A stretch of DNA of 64,000 nt from Anisodus tanguticus (taxonomy: Eukaryota > Streptophyta > Magnoliopsida > Solanales > Solanaceae). The DNA is taken from the NCBI GenBank assembly GCA_034509755.1, contig JAVYJV010000041.1:1160801-1224800 (forward strand), read 5' to 3'. The translations under genes and the position numbers were made by a program. Shown here in pieces: positions 11,937 to 24,474 of this stretch. Each line of letters begins with the position of its first letter. Within the stretch, counting starts at the first letter, position 1. The notes below the pieces were generated by a model. The model worked only from the letters and a program-made list of their open reading frames with translations. It made no database searches and had not been told where the DNA came from.

Positions 11937-14900
11937 AAAAACAATTTATCTATAATAGTAAATAATGTAAACTACTGTGATATTTTAACTGCTTAGAAAA
12001 TATAATCAATTCATCAGTATTTTTGACATTTTTTGAATTAAATTTTTATTTGAATTCTTCTTTTCAAAATTCAATATTCATATGTAAAAATAGTTTTGAG
12101 TTAAAAAAAAACTAATGAAATTAGATTTTAAAATTAATTTATTCATTTAAAGTTTTATTTATTAAATTAATTATTAAAAAATTTTAAAATTGTTAAATTA
12201 TTATAATAAACTTTAATTTTTGATTCTTAACATCTTCTTTTTTTTTAATTATTTTAAAACTTTTAAACATCTTATAGCTTTTTTAATACCTTTTAACTTT
12301 TTTAACAACTAAAAGCTTTTTTAATATCTCTCAAAATTTTTCAACATCTTGGTATTTTGGTAAATTATTTTTATTTAAATAAAAAAAAATGAGTGAAAGA
12401 CTTTTTTTTTGAAGAGACTTTTATACCTAAATAACTTTTATATCAAAATTACTTGTATATTTAAATGACTTGTTAAAATGAGCTTGATAAATGAGAAATG
12501 TAATGCGCATTTTTTTTTTCAAATTGAATATTAAATAGTCATTAATTATATAAAAATATTTTTAAAAAATTTGTTTGAAATACTTAAAAGGGTTGACAGT
12601 TTATTTAGACAGTTATTAATTGTAAGAAAAACTGGTTCGATTATTAGTAAAAAAAATTTTCGAATTAGGATAGAAACTTTTATTCTTAAAAAAAACACTT
12701 TAACAATTTGATCAAATAATCTTTAAGAGATTAATTTATCTTCACGAGTATCTTAATTTAAGAAAGATTGAAGTTTGTATCTATACAAAGTTTTATTAAG
12801 CAAGACATTTCACTTTAAGCTAGAGTCTATGTAAAATTAGAAATTTTTAAGTCTTTTTTTTTTGGTACTAATTGTCTGGTTAAACATATAATTTTGAACA
12901 AGAAACTATCAAGAAAAGTAATTTTTTAAATAAAATTTTACTCAAACTAAGAAATCGTCATTCAATTGAATAAAGAAATTGAATTTTACTTAAATGAAAA
13001 AACTTTATTTTGTTTAAATGAAAAATTTTTATTTGAATAAATATTTTTGTATCATTTAATAGATGAAACTTTTATATTATCTTAGAACCATTTGTGGTTT
13101 ATTTCAATAAAAGTATTTTTTATATTATTTATTGATGACAATTTTTTAAAAGTAAAATCATTTCATTAAATATTTTGTACAATATTCTTTTGGATTATTC
13201 TTTATCATTTAAAAAGTATGAATATTACTACTAATAATAACTTAATTAAGTCTTATGAAACTTTTCCTTAAAATTTCTTGAGTAATTTTTCTTTACTAAA
13301 AATTTTTTTTCTTTTAACAAAAATTTGTTTATTAACAATTTTAATAAATTTTCTTGAAAGACTATTTTTTAGTTAGAAAAAAATAAATTATTCATTTATG
13401 AAATTAAATAACTTTTAGTACTTTGATACATTTTTATATTATAACCTAATTTTTTTCATCTTTGTTAAATTGAGCTAAAAATTAAATTTTTACCTATTTG
13501 CTTTTGAATAAATAGTTTTTGATTAATATATTTTTTTTTTTTGAAACTTTGATTCACTTAACAGTTCACTTTCAAAAAAAAAAAGTAAAAGTCAATAATT
13601 TTTTACTTTTAAATCCAATTTAATAAAACTAAAATTTTTCTGTAAAAAAGATATATCTCATACAAATTTTAGCTAATATATAATTTTACTTTTCATCTAT
13701 AAGTTTTCAATTAAATGAAATTATATGTGTTTATTGAACGCTTACTTTTAAATGAAAGTTATTCATCTTTTTAGAGGAGAAAATTTTATAGTAACTTTGC
13801 TTTTTAATTTTAAAATTTTATTTATTTTTAATTTAATTTTTAAATATCTTTAGAAATTTTAGTTTTTGAGCTTTTTTTATTGAACTCATTCAACTTTTTT
13901 TGTTATTTTTTTTACTTTTTTGTTTTTATTTTTTAAATCTTTTTTTTTTGTATTTTACATCTTTTTTTTCCTATTTTTTTCCCTATTTGTTTCATTGCTT
14001 TTAGTTCTTCTATACTAATTATTTAAACTTTTCTACATCAACTTTTCTTTTCTTTAAACTCTTTTAAATTAGTTTTTATGTTTTTTTAAGCCCTTTTATC
14101 TCTATTTATATTTTTTAATTTATTTTATTTTAATTTTTATGTATTTCTCAATTTTGTATTTTAAACTTTATTTTAAATTAAAGTTTTTAACTAATTTAAA
14201 CTTTAATTTCAATCTTATTAAATCTAATTTTAACTTTGATTTCAAATTTTTAGGTTCTCTGTAATTTTACAATTTTAATTTTCATGTTTTACATATTTTA
14301 TATGAAAATTTGAGCCAATTTTTTTTTTGTTTAAAACTAATTTTAACCTCAAATTCATATGTATTTTAATTTTTATTTAAATTTCAACAATTTCCTAACT
14401 TTTTTTTTATTTAATTTTCCTGAAATTTTTTCAAACTCTTTTTTTATTCAAAAATTTTTTAAACTCTTTAATTTCTATTTCCCTAAAAAATATACCTTAT
14501 TCATATTCTATATTTTTCAGCTCTTCTAAATTAACCTTTTTTAATTAATTTTTTTTTCTTTAATTTTCTACAATCGATTTTTGTTAGGTTTTTTTTATAC
14601 ACAATTTTGTGAAAAAAATTTTCAATTAAAATATTCAAAAAAAAAGTTCTCAACTTTATTCTTATTTTTTAATTTAGTTTAACAAATGTAATAATATTTT
14701 ATCAAACTTGTAAAAAAAAAAGAAAAAAGTTTTCTATATTTTAGGCATTAGCATAATTAACCATGTAACATTTTTTTAATATGAACTTTTTCAATGTTTA
14801 CATCAAAAATTAAAATTTACTACTTTTTTTAAACTTACAAATTATAAGATTTTTATATTTTTATTTATAATTTATTATAAAATCAAATGATATTATTTAG

Positions 14901-15005
14901 TTTAGTTCAAGTTTAGTTTTATCAATTTTTTTTCATAATTTATTAAAAGCTTTAGCTAAATTTAATTTTTTAAATTTTCTTGTAATTTTAAAATGTAATG
15001 TTCAT

Positions 15006-15235
15006 TTTAATACTAAAAATTTGTATTTTGATTCTAAAAAATTGTATTTAGATTTCTAAAAAAATTCATTTTAGCTCTAAAATATTTATTTTGTGTTTTA
15101 AACTTCATTAAAAAAATTGTATTCTTTTTTAAATTGTATTTCATTCTTAATATTTTAAATTTTATTTTTTGTTTTAATTTTAAAATTTTTAGTTCTAAAA
15201 ATTTTATTTCTAAAAGTTTGATTTTTATGTTTTAA
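15006..15235. repeat. Degenerate ~20 bp repeats (TTCTAAAAATTGTATTTTGA-like)
   Basis: Recurring TTCTAAAAATT or TCTAAAAAATTGTATTT segments at irregular spacing of about 20-25 bp. Too diverged to define a unit length. Confidence 0.35.
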
Positions 15236-16576
15236 ATTTTTAACTTTAAATTTTAAAATTTTAAATTAATTTCAAATACTAACATTAATAATTAAATATA
15301 TAATATTTAATTTATAACAGTGACTCTGATTTTGTTATTGTTTTTTTTTAGTTTTTAAGTTTTTGAAAAGTTTTTAAGCTTTTTCTTTTAAAGTTTTCAA
15401 TTAATTTGATATTTAAAGACAAAAACTTTAACAACATAAAAAAACTTTAATTAAAAATTAAATGTAAACTTAAAGTTTTTATTTACATGTTTGTTTAATT
15501 CTTAAATTAATAATCCTGTTCTATAAAAACGAATGCTTAAAAGTTTTTAAAATAAAAAAAAAATGAAATTAGTTTTAGCTAAAAGCAAATCGTTTTTTTT
15601 TTTATTCGTTTACCATTAAAATTAAGCTTCAATAATTTAGTTTATTAAATTTCAAGAGTTTTTAAATAAATTTTGGTCATTGAAAATTTTACAAAAAATT
15701 TCATCAGCTATTTGTTTACCTAAAATAAAATTTTATATATTAAAACTAAAGATTAATTTTATCTTTAAAAATTATTTTAAAATTAAATTCTCAGCTAAAT
15801 AAAATTTTTATTTGAAAAAAAATTTAGTAACTTGAAAAGGTTTAAAGAAATTTTTTAATTTTAATACTTAATTCTGTTCAATTAATTAAAAAATAATTAT
15901 CTATGAATGAAAAGCTTTTATGAATTCTATCTAGTCCTATAATTCAAATAAAATAATTAAAAGTATTCAAAAAAAAACCTTATTAGCTTAATATAAATTA
16001 AATATCTATTATTTCTAGAAAACAAAAATTACCTAAAAGAGTAAAATTTCATCATGCTTGATTTACTTTTTTACAGGTGACCTAAATTCAAAGACTTTTT
16101 TTTCACGAAAAAAAAGTTTTCTTTAACATATTGAAAAATGACTATCAAAATGCTTGATTTTTTTAAATTTTATATTCTTTTGATAAAAATTTAAACTTTT
16201 AAGTTTGATGGAAAAAAAATTTAACTGAAAATAATTTTTAACTACAGTAATATTTTAGTGGTCAAAAGATAAAGATAAGAAAAATTTAAAATATTTAAAA
16301 AGATGTCATTTCAAAATCAAATACAAAAATTTAAGAAATTTTAGATTTTATTTGAACAAATTTTTTGATTTTTTTTTAAGATTATAAACATTCTTTAATT
16401 AATTTTAAATTCAAATTTTAAATTAAATTTTAAATTGTACACGAAATTTATGTAAAATTTATCTAAAAAAATTCCTTTGAAAAGTTTCATAATACAGAAA
16501 AATAAAGTACGAATAGATTTAAAAAAGTCCATACAAAAAAATTAAGCATCAAAATTTATAAAAATGGTTCAATATA

Positions 16577-16660
16577 AGAAAAATCATATAAGAAAAATCA
16601 TACAAGTAAATTCATACATGAAAAATCATACAGGAAAAATCATACATTAAAAATCATATG
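16577..16660. repeat. 14 bp minisatellite, six units
   Basis: Six back-to-back units of exactly 14 bp (starts 16577, 16591, 16605, 16619, 16633, 16647). Consensus is AGAAAAATCATACA; most units differ from it at one to three positions. Confidence 0.85.
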
Positions 16661-18178
16661 GAAAAGTTATGTAAAAGTTTGTTATTAAAAACAATAAAAG
16701 ATGTAAAAGTTTTTTTTATTTAAATTGATTTTATTAATTATGGATATTGGTTTAGATGTAAAATTATCAAAACTTTTTTTTTAAAAAAAAAATTTCATTT
16801 TACTTCCAATTTTTTGTTGTCTTATTGTATACGCACGTAAGCATTTTTAAAATAAATCTATTTGCAAATAAATGAAAATACTTTGTTATATATAAATTTT
16901 TTATGTATAAAAAATAAAATTTTATTTAATAAAATTATTGTACGACTTTATTAAAAATAGATGAATTTATATTTATTAATAGGTAAGGATTAATAAACAT
17001 AAAATTAAAAAATTCATTTTAAAAACTCAGTTTAGCTTGTATAATCTATTTAAAAAAAATTTATTCAAATTTCAAATAAGTTTAGATATTTCTAAGTAAG
17101 TTAAAAATAAACTAATAGTGCTTAATAGTCTTTCAAAAATTTTTAGGGTAAATATTTTTATGGTTTGATACTATTGAAAAAAAACCTAAATTATTTGAAA
17201 AGAATATTTTTATTAACTAAAAATACGAAAGTCCATTTTATTTTTTTTGTAAAAATCTTTTGACTAAAAAATTAATTCCACAATATTTTTTTAAAACATC
17301 CTTTTAAAAACATCGTATGATAAATAATCTTTTTTGAAAAAAATAATTCAAATTTCAATATCAGAGAATAATGAATACTCAATATTCTGATATATAAAAA
17401 AATTTATCAAAAAAGAAAAAAAAAACCTTGGATTCATCAAGAAAATAATTAAAACGAAGAAGATTAGAAATATTTTTCTTAAAAATGATAAACAAAGTTA
17501 CGATATTTGATACAAAAGTAAGAAAATTTTGAATTTATGAAAATACCTTGAGATTTTAATTTAATATAAATAGAGACACTATATTCATTAGACACAATTG
17601 AATAATTTTTCTTAAAGGTGATTAGGAATAACCTAGAATTAAAGAAAATTTATTTTAATAAAATCAAAAACATAATTAAGCTTTATAAATTTTAAAATAA
17701 AATCTATTTTCAAAATCAACAATTTGAGAAACTTTTTTTTCAAAAAAACTTTTTTTTTGTATAAAATTGATTTTAAAAGATTTTTTTTTCTTTGTTAAAA
17801 AAACTTTGATTATATTCAAATTCAAATAAATAAAAGAACTTTGAATATTTTAAATTATACGAATAATCAAAAAAAAATTTCTTAATAAACTATCAATAGT
17901 GGCTTTTTTAAAAATAGCTTACTAGCTAAAAATATTTTAAAGTTTATTTAAATAAAAAATTGTAAACTTCTTTTATATTTGTTTAAATTAGATATTCAAA
18001 ATTTTAATCAAATAAAATTTTAATTTTTCTCAATATTTAGGTTTATGAAAAAAAATTTCAGTTAAATTAAATTAATTTTTGAAAATATTTCAATAAAATC
18101 TAAACACTTCATTTTTATTAGCATTAAAATAAATATAAAAATGATGATAAAGAAATATAATTTTAAGTAATGTGAATT

Positions 18179-18328
18179 TGTAATAAAGAAAAATAATGTT
18201 GAATAAAGATTTAAAAAAATTAATGAACAAAGACTTATAGAAATGATGAACAAAGAAATAATAAATAAAGATTTAAAAAGTTGATGAACAAAGATTTAAA
18301 AATCTAATAAATAAAGACTATAAATCGT
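18179..18328. repeat. ~23 bp degenerate tandem array
   Basis: About seven units opening with TGAACAAAGA or TAAATAAAGA and continuing TTTAAAAA. Lengths range from 15 to 24 bp, so some units are deleted. Confidence 0.6.
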
Positions 18329-21300
18329 AATAAGACTAAAAAAGTAAAAAAAAGAATACAAAAATAGACAAAGAATACAAAAAATAATAACTACCTATCT
18401 AATAAGAAAAAATAAAAGTCTGAAAAATTAATAAAAAAAGTTGTTGAATAAAAATAATGAATGAGAGAAAAAAAAGTATTATAAAATTAAACAGACAAAA
18501 GTACTAAAAGAAATAAATAGAAATCAAAATGGACTTGAAAAATTCTAAGAAATAATTAATAAAAATTAAAATAATGAAAAATAATTTAAAATAAAGGAAA
18601 AAAATCAATTTAAGAATACAAATTAAAATAAATTTAAGAAGACATCAAAAAATTTTGAATAAATTAAAATCAGAATTTTGAGGAATATAAACTAAAAAAC
18701 AAGATAATTAAAAACAACTAAAACAGAGTATATAATTTTGTTAAGGCAACAAATTAAAAATTAAAAACGTATTGATTTTATTATTTAAAATAAGAAAACA
18801 TGACAAAAATAACAAAAAGTTTGAGTATATTTATAAAATTTAAAAATTCTAAATAGACCTATGAATTAATTTGAGAAACAAAAAATTCTAAATAGTTTCA
18901 GGAAATTGATAATTTAAAAAAAGAAGTTGAATTAAATTCAAAAATTAAGTATAAGCTTAAAAAAAAATTTTTTAAATAAATTTAATAAAAACTCAAAAAA
19001 ACGAAATTGAATTAAGAAAAAACCAAAATAAAAAAATAAAAATTATGGCCAATAAATCCAGGTTCTCAAGAATACTTCAAAAAAAAAAATTAATAAAGAT
19101 TGTTTTCAATGACAAGACTTATATTAATCTATTTGAAAATAAATTGAAATTGAAAAATAGGTAGTTTGATGTATTTTTTTTTATAAATCGGATAAAACAA
19201 TAAAACTAATTTATACGCTTAATAACTCTAATTAATAGATATCAGAGTAACTGTAGTAATGTATTATTGTAGAATTAAACAAACTTCAATGCAAAGGTGT
19301 AATATAAAAAGTCTTTGTTTAATTATGGATATAAATTAAAGTTTGTTTTAAATGAAAAAGTGTTGAGCGTCTGAGCTTTAAGCTTTATACTAACTTAGCT
19401 AGCTTAAATTGTGTAAAAGTAGATTTCATTAGAAAAACCGTTTAAAAACTAATTTACACACAATTATTCTAATTTTAATATAAAAACTGCTCATTCTTTT
19501 TATCACACATCTACATTTTTAAAAAAAAATTTTAATTTTTTTTTTGATTAAAATAGTGTATTTTCATATAAACATCATACTTTTTCAATCTAATGATTAT
19601 CTATTAAACATTAGTAACATTAAAGCTTTTTGAAGTTTAAAATAAAGTAAAGGTATTTAATAAAAAAACTAAATAATTTTTAATGAGTATGTTGTTCAAC
19701 TGCCAAATTTAATTTTTATTTAAACCTAGATATAAAAATATGAACAAATAGTTTAGCGTCCTCAATAAAAATGAAAATTTTAATTCAAAAAACCAAAATG
19801 CATAAGAAACTAATTAATTCAAATTTATTTTTCTAAATTAAGATTTCAAAAGAGCTTACAAATACAATGAATTGTAATAAGATAAAAAAAACAAAATTTA
19901 TTTTATTTTGATGTTTTAGACAAAAGACTAATTTTAAACAAAATATAAGATGAAAATTAAAAAATCAATATTATTAAAATCATTACTAAAATTAGAAGTT
20001 ATTTTTATTTTAATTCAATTAATTTAGTAATTTTATTACTAAAATTTAGTTAACTAATTTTTTTTAGGAATTTTAACAGATGGTACACATAGACAAATGA
20101 CATAAATAAACTTGTAAACAACAAAAAATTTAAGGATATAAGAAGAAAAAATTTTTATTTATTGGTGAATTAGTTTTTTTAACAATAAATTATTTTTGAT
20201 CTGAATATTGTCAACTTATTCTTAATTTTTTTTCATTTATTATCAAAAAAACTAAATTTCTTTATTAAAATTTTGAGGTAAATAGTAAACTCTTTTTTTT
20301 TTTATTAAAAGTTGTGTGTAACTTTAAAATCAAAATGTATTTCAGAAAGAAATTCAATAAAAAAATAAACTTTTTTTTTTATTATGAAATTAATGTAAAT
20401 AAAGATTTTTTTAATACTAGTTGATTGAAGCAACTAGTAAACCACAGTAACATTTTTTTTAAACTAAAAAAAAAATTCTATATTTCATATTTAGGAATTT
20501 AGAACACAAAAAAACATAAATTTCTTAGTATTAATTTATCAAATAATTTTAATTCACAAGTGCATTATTGATATGTATTACATTCTAATAAAAATCATTA
20601 AAAATACTAAAAAAGATAGTTTTTTTCACCAATGATTGATTAATCATTTAAAAATAAATTATTCTTTAGAGATAAAGTTGATTCAATTTTAGATACATTA
20701 ATTTCAAAACTATTTTTGTTATACTTCTAATGATATTCAAAAAAAAAATTTATCTTCTAAATTTATTTAAATAAAGGTTAACTAAGTTAACTGAATTAGT
20801 GTTTAAATGAATAATTAAATTTTAAAAAAATGTGAACAAGGTTCAACGACTAAAATAATTAAAAGTTATAATGATTATAATTGAAAATCACAATGATAAT
20901 AATTGAAAATCCCAAAAACAAATTTATTTGTTTACTAATTTTATTTTCTAGTTCATTTAATATGAAAAAAAAAGTTCAGATTTAACCTTGTTTATCAAAA
21001 TTTGAAATGAATCTTTTAATTAAAATAATTCATAAAAAAGAAACATAAACCTTGAAATTGAAATCAACAGAGAATTTTAAATACAAAAACAAGGACTTGA
21101 TTATTTATAAATAATGTTTATAAATTTTGATAGAGTAGCAGATAAAATTTAAAAAAGATGAAATTTTAACAAATGTATAACTACGATATAAAATTTAAAT
21201 AAGCGAAAAAAACTAAAATTTAATAAAATTGAGTTGAAAAACAAAATGATTTTTGAAATTACAAAGTTTTCAAATTTGAATATTTAGTTCATAAACAAAT

Positions 21301-21609
21301 AAATGTTAAGTTAATGTTAGGTGAATAAAATTTATAAAAAGATAAAATGTTTAATAGAGTCATTTTTTTTAAAATAAAAAGTTAAAAGAATCAAAAATAA
21401 ATTAAAAAAAAATTATTATTTTTAACTTAAAAATTGAATTTAAGGTCAATTATTAATACACATAGAGTAATTTAGTAGTTTTAAGTCTCTATAAAAATAA
21501 ATTTTATACATCTAAATTGAGTCAATAAATTTTAATATGTTTAAATTGTAGATTAAAAATTTTAAGCTTTCAGATTTAAAATAAGCGTCTAACAAATTAA
21601 AATTGATTC

Positions 21610-21646
21610 AAAGTTAATTAAAAAAAAAAAATTTTTAATTAACTTT
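21610..21646. repeat. Perfect 15 bp inverted repeat (hairpin)
   Basis: Arms at 21610-21624 and 21632-21646 are exact reverse complements (AAAGTTAATTAAAAA), separated by seven A. It could fold as a cruciform, but in DNA this AT-rich it may be chance. Confidence 0.6.
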
Positions 21647-22410
21647 AAAGTTAAGAATATTGTTTAAAGTTTTATAAAATTATAAACTGAATCATTATTA
21701 AATTTGATTCTTAAATATTTAGTTTACAAACTCATATTTAGTTTTCAAATTCATATTTAGTTCTTAAATATTTCAAATTCAATTAAAAGAAAGAATGTAA
21801 AACTTTTTAGAAAAACTTTAAAACTTAAAATAAATAAAATGAATAAAAATGAGTTTAAAAAGATTAAAAATTAATGTTTAATAGAATAAAATACTAAACT
21901 AAAGAGTTAAAACCAAAGAGAAAAAAACCAAATAAAACTTAAAATTAAACTAAAATAAACTTTAATTTACAAACTAAAATTTAATTTATAAAAGATTAAG
22001 ATTGAAGAAGAGTTTGCTTTTGAAATTGAAATTCTAAAAATTAAAGCAAAAAATAGTTCAAAATTTATAATTCATAAGTCTCAATTAAAAGTCTAAAAAA
22101 AGTAAAAAGAATTGAAAAACTTAAAATAGAAAATTTACTAGACTAATAAACTATTAACTTTAAAACAGAATATTTATGAGATTAAGAAAGTAAATTAAAT
22201 ATTTTAATAAATTTGAAAGATTAAAGGAGAATTTTGTAAAAAACAAATGTATAAGTTAGAGAAAAATCTGAAGTTATTTTCTAAAATTTAAAAATAAAAA
22301 AATAATTCTTTATTTAAGCTTGAAAATTAAAACCATCAAAAATAAACTTTGAAAGGAGATAAATAAAAAATTTTTACATAAAGTTAAAAATACTGAAAAA
22401 ATTTGAGATA

Positions 22411-22872
22411 TTAATACAAAGCGGTTTTTCTCATAATTTCTAAAAATTCATCTTTATCAACATAATTATCATTATTTAAATCTGCTTCTTTTATCATTTC
22501 CATCAATTCATTATCTGTTATATTTTCATTCAATTCTTCACTAACTCTTTTTAAATCTTCAAATGATATTTTACCTTCTTGTTTTGTATCAAATAACTCA
22601 AAAGCTTTTAAAATTTCTTCTTTAGCATCTTTTTCATTTGATTTACGAATAGCAATTTTAACAAAATCATCTTTACCAATAACTCCTTCATTTTCTTTAT
22701 CAAATTCTGCAATAATATCTTTTATTTCATCTTTTTTAGGTTCAAAACCAAGACCTCTCAAAGCGAAACGTAATTTATTAGAAGATAAAAATTCCGGTTT
22801 ATCTTTCAATTTAAACTTTTCAAAGACTTTTTGAATTTCTTGACGAAGCTCTTTTCTATCATCATTAAACAT
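22411..22872 (-). CDS. CETN: Centrin, EF-hand protein of centrioles and basal bodies
   Basis: Single-exon gene of 153 residues. Centrins are calcium-binding proteins of centrioles, basal bodies and nucleotide-excision repair. Family-typical stretches are LRGLGFEPKKDEIKDII, EEILKAFELFDTKQEGKISF and the closing EFLEIMRKTALY, which resembles the KKTxLY ending needed for partner binding. Four EF-hands are laid out as usual, but loop 1 (FKLKDKPEFLSSNKL) lacks the acidic ligands, loops 2 (DKENEGVIGKDD) and 3 (DTKQEGKISFED) end in Asp rather than Glu, and only loop 4 (DLNNDNYVDKDE) is fully canonical. The N-terminal extension is short. No other EF-hand family fits as well. Confidence 0.93.
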   Translation of the reverse strand: MFNDDRKELRQEIQKVFEKFKLKDKPEFLSSNKLRFALRGLGFEPKKDEIKDIIAEFDKENEGVIGKDDFVKIAIRKSNEKDAKEEILKAFELFDTKQEGKISFEDLKRVSEELNENITDNELMEMIKEADLNNDNYVDKDEFLEIMRKTALY

Positions 22873-24474
22873 TTTTAAACGAGTTTTAATTTTAAACGTC
22901 TGTTAGATTAAAAAAAATTCAAATGAATTCAAAAATAAAAAACTATACCAAAGAGAAAACAAAAAAAACAATGTGATTATACGTCATGCGCAAAAAAAAG
23001 TTTTTTTTTCTAAAAATGAAAATTTTTTCTTAAAATTTCCTAAGATATAATCCTTAAGATCAACAATTTCAACTGAAAAATTTCTCTCAGCTTAATTTAA
23101 GTTAAAGTAAGCTTTGATTAATTGAATAAAAAAAACAGATACATTGTAAATTAAATTTTTGACATTTGTTGCATTTTCATAAAAAAAAAACTTACAAAAT
23201 CAAGTTTAATCAGAATGATTATAGTTATTAATTTTTTAAAATCATTTAACCAAATGTAAAAATAAATTTTATATCAAGTTAATAGTTATTTACAATAAAT
23301 TTTAAAATTCATAAGTAATTTAAATACAAAAATCTAGAACATTCCATATTCAAAATAATTTAAAATAGATACATAACAATTTTTTGATTAATTAAAGCTA
23401 TTTCAAAGATTAATTGCAGATTTTATTTATAAGTATTTAAAATGCTAAACAACAATGCTATTCATAATCTACATTAAAACTTTAAAATAATTTACTTGAA
23501 TAGAATTGAATTCATTCTGGCTATTACAAAAAATAATAATTTTCATAAACATAAATAAAATTTTAATTAACTTTTTAAGCAAACTTTTTCACAAAAAATA
23601 TTTCAACAAAATATCTTATTTTAATTAGTTTTAAATATTTTTTTTTCATACAAACTAGTTTTATTATACTTTTTTAAAATTAAAATTCAATCTTAATGCA
23701 TTCACAAATAATTCTAGTCTTATTTAAAAATAAATATTTTATATTTTAGCTACTAATAATAAATTGAGTTTATTTATAAAAAAGAATTTAGCTAAAAATC
23801 TTATTTTTCATTAAAAAATAAGTGAAATAAATGTAACAAAGTTTCAAAAAACACCTATGAGTTATAATTAGAAAAATTCAAAAATAAAACATTAATGTCA
23901 AGTAAAACCATAAAAGTTTTATTTAAAAAATATTTTTAGCTAAAATAATTCTAAACTTTTTTTTCAAAAAATAAAAACTTTAAATTTATTTAACAGCAAT
24001 ATTGCGAAAAAAAATTTTTGTATACAATACAAATGATGATGGTAATTAAAAATTTTTTTAAATATAAATTGCTAAATTTAAAATATAAATTCAAAAAAAT
24101 AATTAAATCAGTTTTTATAAGATAGTTTTCAAAAAAAATTATCGACTATCAGATGTTGAAAAAAAATTTTCAATTTAAACTAAACCCTAATATTTTAAGA
24201 AAAATTAGTATAAACAAAATAATTCATTTAAAAAAAAAAATGAAATTAAAATGAAGAACCAAAATTGATTTAAAAAACAAAATAATCATAAAAATACTCA
24301 AAATTATTTTTAACAAAAATAATGGCTTAGTTTTCTAATTAAGTTGGTAAACTATTTAAGTTGAAATATATACAAATTAACTAAAAAAAATTAACTGAAC
24401 TTTTTGTTTTTGACTTTAAAAATTGTATGTAATGTGTGATATTTATATTTATGAATGATTAATGTATATTAGTT
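22873..24474. other. Spacer between Polycomb-like gene end and centrin start
   Basis: No coding or RNA gene seen. It should hold the centrin promoter on the left and the 3' untranslated end of the chromodomain gene on the right. AT-rich, without a clear tandem array. Confidence 0.55.
22978..22993 (-). promoter_or_regulatory. Possible centrin promoter element
   Basis: About 110 bp upstream of the centrin ATG, the minus strand reads TTGCGCATGACGTATAA. It combines an NRF1-like TGCGCATG with a CRE half-site TGACG, in otherwise nearly GC-free DNA. This is inferred from sequence alone. Confidence 0.3.

Larger units (their letters stand above)
11937..22410. other. Gene-poor 10 kb spacer between convergent RIM and centrin
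   Basis: No coding exon, tRNA or rRNA was recognised. The left part (to about 15.4 kb) is T-rich on the + strand and the right part (from about 16.0 kb) is A-rich; hand counts of two 60-base lines give 41 T and 14 A at 14101, and 36 A and 14 T at 18661. Contains a 14 bp array at 16577-16660, a ~23 bp array at 18179-18328, degenerate TTCTAAAAATT repeats at about 15006-15235 and a perfect hairpin at 21610-21646. Confidence 0.6.

Noticed and set aside
12580..12660. tRNA B-box-like GGTTCGATTA
   Set aside because: No matching A-box or cloverleaf arms nearby; no tRNA found elsewhere by eye.
18062..18253. 63-codon Ile/Phe-rich minus frame
   Set aside because: Overlaps the A-rich tandem array at 18179; no coding character.
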